From assembly GCA_003136675.1 (NCBI GenBank), contig PLFE01000200.1, positions 1 through 47,774 of the forward strand: DNA of 47,774 nucleotides, written 5' to 3'. The notes beneath the pieces were generated by a model. It was not told where the DNA came from, ran no database searches, and worked only from the letters and a program-made list of their open reading frames with translations. Position numbers and translations under genes: made by a program. This stretch comes from Bryobacterales bacterium. GTDB taxonomy: Bacteria > Acidobacteriota > Terriglobia > Bryobacterales > Bryobacteraceae. Below, one piece after another: positions 41,037-47,774 of the stretch; positions within the stretch are counted from its first letter, which is position 1, and the number at the start of each line of letters is the position of its first letter.

Positions 41037-42539
41037 TTACTGTGGCGGTCCGCAGGCGACGGGAACGGCGACACCGGTAGCCAAACAGGTGTTGCTGCGC
41101 GTTGGCGGCGGCGGCGCGGGCGCCGATAAGGCGGCCGGCGTAGGGAAGTCGAACGTGGGCACGTATTGGCCCATGAACCCGCCCTTATTATTGTATTCCA
41201 TCGTAAATAGCGGGACGTTGGCGTTGGAGCAACTGAATGCGCCGCTGGGCAGTAAATGCCGGATCTCGATTCGGGTGAGGCTGGTGTAATTCGGGATCTG
41301 CGTCAAATCCACATAGGTGTAGTAGTTCGCCGGAGTTACGAAAGAGGGCGGCTGCGCCCCCAAGCCGATCAGCATGGTGACGTTGCCGTTTGGATCTTGC
41401 GTGAAGGCCGTGTCGCTGATGGATGTCAGCGTCGTCTTGCCGGTTGGGGTGGTCGCCCCCAGGAAAGAAATGCTGTAATATCGCAGATCCTCGTTACCCG
41501 TGAGCGTGCATCCACCGTTTGCGCAAGGAATATTAGGCGTGGACGGGGCTGGAAAACGAAGGCGGATAAACTGCTGGCCGCTCAGCAGCGGCGCCATATT
41601 GGTGGAAGTGAGATTCACATCCAGGCTGGCTCCAAGATTCGCCAGGGGGATGTAGTCCACCGAACGGAACCATTGCTTGCTGTTGTTTGAATCGGCGTTA
41701 TAGCACTGGAGCTGTTCGATCTGGTTCGAAAACTCCTGGTGCGCGGCGATTTGTGGCTGATTCAGCAGAGTTTGGGAAGTCAATCCCTGCGACAAGTTCA
41801 GTATCCCCAACTTTAGAGCTGTTGTCGCGGGAACGGCACAACCGTTGGACGTCTGGCGGACGATCACCGTCTCCGGGGTGTTATCCGCGATGGCCAGATA
41901 TTTTCGGACCATCAGCAGACCCGATGAGTTCGCGCCGGTTTGATGGGCGGGGAAGCCGACGGGCAGGCTGGGGGTGCCCGTGTAATTCGCCCAGGTCAAG
42001 CCCGAGTGAATTTGAGACGCATTCAGAACGGTTTGATCGATGGTTGTGTCGTCCGCACTGCAACCGGGGGCGGGGGTCGCGGTGAGCGGCGAGCCAAGAC
42101 TCACGGTCAACCCGTATAGCTGATTCGGCTGGAATACTGCGCCGATCTCATACGGGTTTGACATGGTGCTCAGAAGCGGCGGAATATTCTGGTCGATCGC
42201 GCTGCTGGTAATGGCGAGATGTTCGTCGTAGACCGTTACCGACATGAAACGGCCGTTCGGGTAGGTTCCCAGAAGAATGATTTCGTAGCCAGGCTTGACC
42301 ACGTAGTAAATGGAGTCGTAAGTGGCGTTTGAATCGCCGGATGCGTTCAAGCCGCCTCCGCTATTCAACGCGACCGTGTAGCACGAGTTGTTGAAGTTTG
42401 TCAGAAAGTCGGCTTGGGTGTTGATCGCGGGGCAAGGCCGATTGCCCTCCGCTCCAAACGCCGAGCCAAGAGACACCGAGAGAAAAGAAAACAACAAAGC
42501 CGATTGCGCGAACCGGCTCGAAAACTGACGAAGTGCCAT
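41037..42539 (-). CDS. Large secreted protein of unknown function
   Basis: The 500-residue protein begins with a signal peptide ending near SAFGAEG. The mature part is beta-rich with several spaced Cys (CPAIN, SCYTV, GCSADD, GCAVP, CANGGC) that could pair in the periplasm. A stretch YPNGRFMSVTVYDEHLAI recalls the 'P-x-G-x-W-S-L-T-x-Y' core of DUF1214/DUF1254 proteins, but this resemblance is faint. It ends in a Pro-rich tail (APAPPPPTRSNTC). No transmembrane segment beyond the signal is present. Confidence 0.65.
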   Translation of the reverse strand: MALRQFSSRFAQSALLFSFLSVSLGSAFGAEGNRPCPAINTQADFLTNFNNSCYTVALNSGGGLNASGDSNATYDSIYYVVKPGYEIILLGTYPNGRFMSVTVYDEHLAITSSAIDQNIPPLLSTMSNPYEIGAVFQPNQLYGLTVSLGSPLTATPAPGCSADDTTIDQTVLNASQIHSGLTWANYTGTPSLPVGFPAHQTGANSSGLLMVRKYLAIADNTPETVIVRQTSNGCAVPATTALKLGILNLSQGLTSQTLLNQPQIAAHQEFSNQIEQLQCYNADSNNSKQWFRSVDYIPLANLGASLDVNLTSTNMAPLLSGQQFIRLRFPAPSTPNIPCANGGCTLTGNEDLRYYSISFLGATTPTGKTTLTSISDTAFTQDPNGNVTMLIGLGAQPPSFVTPANYYTYVDLTQIPNYTSLTRIEIRHLLPSGAFSCSNANVPLFTMEYNNKGGFMGQYVPTFDFPTPAALSAPAPPPPTRSNTCLATGVAVPVACGPPQ

Positions 42540-42731
42540 ATGCGTAACCCCCGTAGCGCTGTTTGCGCCGACTGTCTCGAATCGTCACGAGGCACCCGCC
42601 ACACAGATGTGTAGCATCGAATGCTGCGTAAGTAACGATACTTATACAGAATACGGGAAAACACCCTGCTTCGGCTACATTCCCTTAGGTAATTTTCCTA
42701 GTTCTTCCGTACCGGAGTAGTAGTTCTGGGT

Positions 42732-44666
42732 TTAGATTGTTCTCATATGTACTTCATGGAGCGCATTGGCGAGGAATTCGTCCACTGAAAGGGCGCCCAG
42801 ATCGCCATTTCTTCTGTGCCGCACGGAAACTTGTCCATTCTGGGCCTCCCGGTCACCGACGACGAGCATGTAGGGAACCTGCTGGAGTTGGGCTTCGCGG
42901 ATTTTCAGATTGATTTTCTCGGAGCGGTCGTCGAGGTTCACGCGCAACCCTGCAGCAGTCAACTGGGCAGCCACTCCGCGAGCATATTCCCCTTGCCGGT
43001 CGGTAATGGCCATGACCACCGCTTGCACAGGGGCCAGCCAGAGTGGATACGCGCCGGCATAGTGCTCTAGCAAAATCCCGAAGAAGCGTTCCACAGAACC
43101 GAAAAGAGCACGGTGCACCATGATTGGGCGATGCTTTTTCCCATCTTCGGCGATATATTCCAGGTTGAAGCGGCGCGGTAAAGTAAAGTCGAATTGCACG
43201 GTGGAAAGCTGCCACTTCCGCCCGATGGCATCGAACAACTTCATGTCGATCTTGGGACCGTAGAACGCCGCTTCGTCGGGGATCACCTTGACGGCCAGGT
43301 TTAAGCGGTCGCTGGCCTTCCGAAGCGCGTTTTCGGCCAGTTCCCATTCTTCGGGAGTGCCGTCGTACTTCCCACTCGCGCCGCCATCCCAGGTGGAAAG
43401 CTCAGCCTCATACTTCTCGAATCCGAAAGTCTTCAGAACATCAATGGCGAATTGGAGGCAATTGGCCACCTCATCCTCGGCTTGGTCGGGGGTGCAGAAG
43501 ATATGCGCATCATCCTGGGTAAATCCACGAACGCGGAGAAGACCATGCAAGACACCGGAACGTTCGTAGCGATAGACCGTGCCCAGTTCTCCCAAACGCA
43601 CCGGCAACTCGCGGTAGGAGTGCATGCGGTCGGCAAAGATCAGGATGTGGAAAGGGCAGTTCATCGGCTTGAGCTGGTATTCCGCGTCATCCAGCTCCAT
43701 GCGGCTGAACATGTCCTTGGAGTAGTAGTTGGCGTGACCCGAGGTTTTCCAAAGATCGTAGCGCGCCACATGCGGGGTATAGACCAGCGAGTAACCGCGT
43801 TTCAAATACTGGTCGCGCATCCAATCCTCCAGTTGTTTGCGGACAATTCCGCCCTTGGGATGGAAGAAGATGAGACCTGGGCCGGCCAGTTCCTGGATGC
43901 TGAAAAGGTCGAGCTCCTTGCCAAGCTTGCGGTGATCGCGCTTTCTGGCTTCTTCAAGCTGCTTAAGGTGATCTTCAAGTTCCTTCTTGTTGAAGAACGC
44001 AGTGCCGTAGATGCGCTGGAGCTGCTGGTTATGCTCATCGCCCTTCCAGTAAGCTCCGGCCACGCTGAGCAGCTTGAAAGCCTTGAGCTTTGAAGTGGAC
44101 GGTACGTGCGGGCCGCGGCAGAAATCGATGAAGTTCGGTCCGAGGGTGTATTCGGTGAAGATGGGATCGGCCTTTTCCTCGATCAGTTCCACCTTCATGG
44201 TTTCGCCGGCGGCGCGATACTTGGCGAGTCCTTCCTCTTTGTTGGTGAGGACGCGCTCGAACTTAAGATCTTGCGCCTGCAGTTCCCACATTTTGCGCTC
44301 GAGGGCTTCCAGTTCCTCGGAAGAGAAAGGCTGGGAGCGCTCGAAATCGTAGAAGAAGCCCGCTTCGGTGGGCGGTCCTATGCCAAGGCGCGTTCCTGGA
44401 AACAATTCGAGGACGGCGGCGGCGAGCAGATGCGCGGTGGAGTGGCGGGTGACTTCCAGGGCCTCCGGATTTTTGGCGGTCAGAATTTCGACAGTCGCAT
44501 CGCTATCGAGCGGCCGCGTCAGATCAAAAAGCTTGCCGTCAACGCGCGCCACAAGAGCGGCGTCGCCGAGGCGAGGACTGATGGATTGGGCGACATCGAT
44601 GGGCCGGGTTCCCCCCGCAACGGTATGGACACTTCCGTCCGGCAAGGTGACGCGAATCTCACTCAT
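42732..44666 (-). CDS. thrS: Threonyl-tRNA synthetase
   Basis: The 644-residue class II synthetase has the full bacterial layout: an N-terminal TGS domain, the editing domain with HSTAHLLAAAV and RGPHVPSTSKLKAFKL, the catalytic core, and an anticodon-binding domain ending the protein. The zinc ligands Cys337 (MNCPFH), His388 (DDAHIF) and His518 (MVHRAL) are intact, as are motif 2 (YRYERSGVLHGLLRVRGFTQ) parts. It charges tRNA-Thr. It diverges from the A-T-TE gene with 60 bases between starts. No T-box or other leader structure was recognised. Confidence 0.97.
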   Translation of the reverse strand: MSEIRVTLPDGSVHTVAGGTRPIDVAQSISPRLGDAALVARVDGKLFDLTRPLDSDATVEILTAKNPEALEVTRHSTAHLLAAAVLELFPGTRLGIGPPTEAGFFYDFERSQPFSSEELEALERKMWELQAQDLKFERVLTNKEEGLAKYRAAGETMKVELIEEKADPIFTEYTLGPNFIDFCRGPHVPSTSKLKAFKLLSVAGAYWKGDEHNQQLQRIYGTAFFNKKELEDHLKQLEEARKRDHRKLGKELDLFSIQELAGPGLIFFHPKGGIVRKQLEDWMRDQYLKRGYSLVYTPHVARYDLWKTSGHANYYSKDMFSRMELDDAEYQLKPMNCPFHILIFADRMHSYRELPVRLGELGTVYRYERSGVLHGLLRVRGFTQDDAHIFCTPDQAEDEVANCLQFAIDVLKTFGFEKYEAELSTWDGGASGKYDGTPEEWELAENALRKASDRLNLAVKVIPDEAAFYGPKIDMKLFDAIGRKWQLSTVQFDFTLPRRFNLEYIAEDGKKHRPIMVHRALFGSVERFFGILLEHYAGAYPLWLAPVQAVVMAITDRQGEYARGVAAQLTAAGLRVNLDDRSEKINLKIREAQLQQVPYMLVVGDREAQNGQVSVRHRRNGDLGALSVDEFLANALHEVHMRTI

Positions 44667-44726
44667 AGGGAAGTATTTAGGTTATCACGCAGTCGTGGAT
44701 GAGGCGGCGATCCGAGGCACCCGGAA

Positions 44727-47192
44727 ATGTTGTACTATCGGGCTCATACCATGAGGGTGGGTGCACGCCCGGCTGAGGGCTTAAGAGATCTCGACCTGCG
44801 CACGCTGGCCGCTCCCGAATCGGCCGCCCTGATTGGAAGCGGCCAGAACTCATTCTCTTTCCTTCAGTGCGCGGAGGCCGCGGAGGGTATCGCGCAGAAG
44901 CTCCAGGAAGCGGGAATCCGAAGCTCCGACGTGGTGGCCCTGGCGATGCCAGACGCTGAATCTCTGTTGCTCGGAGTTCTCGGGGTTTCGCGGGTGGCCG
45001 CCGCCGCGCCGGTGGATGGCAAGCTGGCCGAGCGGGAATTGCAATCACGGCTGCTTCTGTTGAATCCGAGAGCTCTCGTCACAGCGGTCGACGCCGATCC
45101 GAAATTGCTGAGGGCGGCCGAAGGGGCTGGAGTACCAGTGTTCAGTTTGCGTTTCCTACCACCCACCAAACGAAGAGTCCGAAGCGTCGCCTCCGACGTT
45201 GCCGCAGTGCTTCAAACTTCCGCTACCACGGGCGCTCCAAAAATGGCGCCGCTGACCGAAGGAAACCTGTCCGCGATGATCGCGAACGTGCAGCGGGCCT
45301 TCGACCTGCAGACCAACGATCGTCTACTTTGCTTCATGCCGCCTCACCATCTGGGAGGCCTTCTGTCGTGTCTGGCGCAACTGTTCGCTGGCGGGACGGT
45401 AATCTGCAGCAGTGCGCCGGGTGACTTTATCGAATTGCTGGGGAGGCATCGCCCCACCTGGTACCTGGCGGGACCCGCCATGCACCGCGCCATACTGCGA
45501 GCGGCTCAGGAGAAGCCGGACGGACTGCGGCGAAACTCGCTGAGGTTCATTCGTTCCGGGAGCGCGGCGATAACGCCGGATTTGATCGAAGCCCTGGAGG
45601 CCGCTTTCGAGGCGCCGGTGATTCACGGCTACGGAATGACTGAGGCCGGCGTCATCACCAGCACGGGTTCGACTGAAAAGGGTTGCGTCGGAAAGAGTAT
45701 CGGCGTGGAAATCGGGATCATGAATGCGGAAGGGTTGATTCTGCCAGCCGCCACGGAAGGGGAGATCGTACTGCGCGGGGACGCGGTCATCAGCGGCTAT
45801 CTGGACGACCGGGATGCCAACCGGACGGCCTTCACCGAGGGATGGTTTCGAACGGGTGATTTGGGGCGGCTCAATCGCTCCGGCGAGCTTTTCATCACGG
45901 GCAGGCTCCGGGAAATGATCAATCGCGGGGGCGAAAAGATCTTGCCGGACGAAATCGATTGCGCCCTGGCTGAGCATCCCTCGGTGCAGGCGGCGGCGGC
46001 GTTTGCCGTGGCTCATCCGACGCTGGGAGAGGATGTCGCCGCAGCGGTAGTCCTTCGCGCTGGAGTGAGCCCTGACGAATTGGAGCTGGCGACGCACATG
46101 GCGTCTCGGTTGGGGCCAGCCAGATTGCCGAGCCACATTTTCTTTGTGGACGAGATTCCGGTCGGCGAAACGGGGAAACCGCGGCGCCATCAACTGGCCA
46201 GGAGTTTTGCCCGCACCGCGGAAATGCATTCGCCGATGGCGACTGAGGGTTTGGTGGAACGGCAAATTGCCGAAGTGTGGGCGCGCGTTCTCGGACGGTC
46301 TGTGCTTCCGGGGAAGAACGAAAGCTTTTTCGCGATTGGCGGGGACTCTCTGGCCTGGGCTCGAATGACAGCCATGCTGGAGTCGGAAATGGGGGTTGAC
46401 GTGCGACTGCTCGCTCCTCCGCTCTTATTAGCCTCGCCCACCATCACGGTTTTGACGGATGTGGTCCGCCAGCATCGGACGGTTTGCAAGAGTCCGCGGG
46501 TGGATGCGGTTGTATTGGATGGAAGGGATGGTCGCCCTTTTTATTGCTTTCCGGGCGCGGCGCTCGATGCCACGTATCTGCGCCCACTCGCGCGCTTATT
46601 GGGACAACCCTTTATTGTTCTGCGCGACACGCGTTGGGACCCTACGGCTGGCCCGGCAGCCTTTGAGGAACTCATTCAGGGATTTGTGGATTATGTGATT
46701 CAAACGCAGCCGCCGGGAGCGATGGGCGGCCACTGCTTCGGCGGAATACTGGCATTCGAGTGCGCTCGCCGCTTGGAAGCTCTCGGATGGCCGGTTCCGT
46801 TGGTCGTGCTGTTCGATACGGAGGCGCCGGGTTATCCGAAGGCTTCCAGACACTGGAGGCGATATTTGAGGTGGGTTCCTGAATTCGCTCTGAAGATTCG
46901 AGCGGGGAGCGCTGCTCGCGCTGGGACCACACCCTTCACGGATGCGGTAGCTGTACATATGCGCAGCTACGTTCCGCGTCCCTTTGGAGGCCGGGTTGTT
47001 AGTTTCATGGCTGGCGACCGGCCGGTCACGTCTCGCGTGTTAGAGGACGCCAGACTGGGGTGGCGCGATTTTGCGAGGAGCGGATTTGAATCGCACCTGG
47101 TGGCAGGCGATCATGATTCCATGTTCTCCGAAGAGCAGGTTCCAGGAATGGCTGAATTGCTGAGGGGCGTGCTGCTTCGCAACCGGATTTAG
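44727..47192 (+). CDS. Adenylation-carrier-thioesterase (A-T-TE) protein with Cys thioesterase
   Basis: The 821-residue protein is a single NRPS-like module without a condensation domain. The A domain (about 20-500) has TSATTGAPK, GYGMTEAG, GWFRTGDLG, GRLREMINRGGEK and a catalytic Lys in GETGKPRR; these motifs are closer to acyl/oxalyl-CoA ligases than to amino-acid A domains. A carrier domain follows with Ser541 in IGGDSL, the phosphopantetheine site. The C-terminal type I thioesterase has GHCFGG with Cys670 where Ser is usual, plus Asp697 and His796, a complete Cys-Asp-His triad. It would activate an acid, load it and release, cyclise or dimerise it. No tailoring genes or phosphopantetheinyl transferase are adjacent. 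The start could instead be the ATG at 44751. Confidence 0.88.
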   Translation: MLYYRAHTMRVGARPAEGLRDLDLRTLAAPESAALIGSGQNSFSFLQCAEAAEGIAQKLQEAGIRSSDVVALAMPDAESLLLGVLGVSRVAAAAPVDGKLAERELQSRLLLLNPRALVTAVDADPKLLRAAEGAGVPVFSLRFLPPTKRRVRSVASDVAAVLQTSATTGAPKMAPLTEGNLSAMIANVQRAFDLQTNDRLLCFMPPHHLGGLLSCLAQLFAGGTVICSSAPGDFIELLGRHRPTWYLAGPAMHRAILRAAQEKPDGLRRNSLRFIRSGSAAITPDLIEALEAAFEAPVIHGYGMTEAGVITSTGSTEKGCVGKSIGVEIGIMNAEGLILPAATEGEIVLRGDAVISGYLDDRDANRTAFTEGWFRTGDLGRLNRSGELFITGRLREMINRGGEKILPDEIDCALAEHPSVQAAAAFAVAHPTLGEDVAAAVVLRAGVSPDELELATHMASRLGPARLPSHIFFVDEIPVGETGKPRRHQLARSFARTAEMHSPMATEGLVERQIAEVWARVLGRSVLPGKNESFFAIGGDSLAWARMTAMLESEMGVDVRLLAPPLLLASPTITVLTDVVRQHRTVCKSPRVDAVVLDGRDGRPFYCFPGAALDATYLRPLARLLGQPFIVLRDTRWDPTAGPAAFEELIQGFVDYVIQTQPPGAMGGHCFGGILAFECARRLEALGWPVPLVVLFDTEAPGYPKASRHWRRYLRWVPEFALKIRAGSAARAGTTPFTDAVAVHMRSYVPRPFGGRVVSFMAGDRPVTSRVLEDARLGWRDFARSGFESHLVAGDHDSMFSEEQVPGMAELLRGVLLRNRI

Positions 47193-47229
47193 TATATAGT
47201 ATCGGCAATACTCATTCAGGAGCAAAAGC

Positions 47230-47589
47230 ATGAAACGATTACTTCTCGGCATGACCCTCTTCGCCCTTTCGGCTTTCGCGTCCGACCCCACCGGGACATG
47301 GAAAGTCACGGCCGAAGGTCCCAACGGTTCAATGGACCGCACGTTCACTTTCAAAGTGGACGGCGCCAAACTCACCGGCGAGACCAATAGTGAATTGGTA
47401 GGAAAGTCCAGCATCGACGACGGAAAAGTCGAAGGCGAGAACATCTCGTTCAATATCAGTTTTGAACTCCAGGGCAACCAGATGAAGACCAGCTTCAAAG
47501 GCAAGACAACCGGCGACGAGATCAGTCTTTCCGAAGTTGTAGGCGACACTGGTATGACCCTGGAATGGAAGGGTAAGCGCACCCAATAG
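47230..47589 (+). CDS. Small secreted beta-rich protein
   Basis: The 119-residue protein has a CAGGAG ribosome site and a signal peptide (MKRLLLGMTLFALSAFA). The mature part (SDPTGTWKVTAEGPNG, GAKLTGETNSELVG) shows alternating strands typical of small lipocalin-like or calycin-like beta barrels common in acidobacteria. There is no Cys. Function is unknown. It follows the A-T-TE gene by 37 bases and may be part of the same transcript or have its own promoter around the TATAGT near 47195. Confidence 0.75.
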   Translation: MKRLLLGMTLFALSAFASDPTGTWKVTAEGPNGSMDRTFTFKVDGAKLTGETNSELVGKSSIDDGKVEGENISFNISFELQGNQMKTSFKGKTTGDEISLSEVVGDTGMTLEWKGKRTQ

Positions 47590-47616
47590 AGCTGGTATGG
47601 CATCATAAGTAGTCCT

Positions 47617-47774
47617 ATGGCAGTGGAGATTAGCCGGCCCGGCACAGAAGATGAATCGGCAGATCTGGCGCTCGCCCGCGGGGGCGACGTCAAGGCTTTT
47701 TCGGAACTGATTCGCCGTTATGAAGGCAAGATTTTTCGCCTCGCGCAGCACATCACGCAGAACCGCGAGGATGC
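47617..47774 (+). CDS. ECF-type RNA polymerase sigma factor, 5' part
   Basis: The frame starts at the ATG at 47617 and runs off the window. The 52 visible residues (LALARGGDVKAFSELIRRYE then GKIFRLAQHITQNREDA) are the start of sigma-70 region 2 of an extracytoplasmic-function sigma factor, with the usual 'D-x-x-A-F-x-x-L' and 'R-x-x-x-D/E-A' spacing. The rest, including region 4 and any anti-sigma gene, is outside the window. Confidence 0.8.
   Translation, partial: MAVEISRPGTEDESADLALARGGDVKAFSELIRRYEGKIFRLAQHITQNRED

Noticed and set aside
44667..44726. T-box leader for thrS
   Set aside because: Only 60 bases separate thrS from the divergent A-T-TE start, with no T-box sequence or terminator pair.
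1..47774. CRISPR arrays, tRNA or rRNA genes, intact insertion sequences
   Set aside because: No regular spaced repeats, cloverleaf-like segments, rRNA sequence or transposase with terminal repeats were found by eye; a covariance-model scan was not possible.

Overview
The window is a high-GC, gene-dense bacterial chromosome segment. I infer an Acidobacteriota genome, probably near Solibacter or Bryobacter. The reasons are a full division and cell-wall (dcw) cluster with a PASTA-ended FtsI, a meso-diaminopimelate-type MurE, POTRA-protein export machinery, a cytochrome c/copper-monooxygenase-like protein, and a protein with the 'ANAQHSTGPVTPEGK' signature that I associate with large acidobacterial paralogue families. 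No rRNA, tRNA, CRISPR array, prophage or intact insertion sequence was recognised.

Layout. 1-6.2 kb: an HpcH/HpaI aldolase, a secreted M28 peptidase overlapping a CPBP membrane protease, then a divergent pair whose start codons touch (a POTRA-only envelope protein and an exported GH13 glucosidase). 6.2-7.2 kb: a ParD/ParE toxin-antitoxin pair. 7.2-11.5 kb: a lipoate-linked operon (lipoamide dehydrogenase, lipB, E2 acyltransferase, a DinB-like protein and a small membrane protein). 11.4-13.2 kb: a RES/Xre toxin-antitoxin module with a near-consensus promoter, and a zinc-ribbon protein, all on the minus strand. 13.4-17.2 kb: a haem/copper secreted protein, a HEAT-repeat protein, a terminator, a 37-residue secreted Cys/Pro peptide next to a multi-pass membrane protein, and an unknown helical protein.

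17.5-33.6 kb is the dcw cluster, all on the plus strand: mraZ, rsmH, ftsL-like, ftsI, murE, murF, mraY, murD, ftsW, murG, murC, ftsQ, ftsA, ftsZ. Genes overlap or nearly touch. It opens with an array of TGGAC/TGGGA boxes that looks like the MraZ operator. Together these genes make lipid II from UDP-MurNAc and build the divisome. murB and ddl are absent from the place between murC and ftsQ where they often sit.

33.6-35.6 kb is a gene graveyard. It holds a Tat-exported sulfatase broken by an in-frame amber codon and at least two frameshifts, a piece that looks like the end of a formylglycine-generating-enzyme domain, and a 71-bp internally deleted copy of ftsZ. 35.6-42.6 kb carries a polysaccharide deacetylase, a paralogue-family protein, a parallel beta-helix protein overlapping a UvrC-like gene tail to tail, an aldo/keto reductase and a large secreted protein. 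42.7-47.8 kb has thrS, a stand-alone adenylation-carrier-thioesterase protein whose thioesterase nucleophile is Cys instead of Ser, a small secreted protein and the start of an ECF sigma factor cut by the window edge.

The strongest candidates for something undescribed are the Cys-thioesterase A-T-TE enzyme (44.7-47.2 kb) and the small secreted Cys/Pro peptide with its membrane-protein neighbour (15.8-16.7 kb). All assignments are from reading the sequence; no database search was possible.
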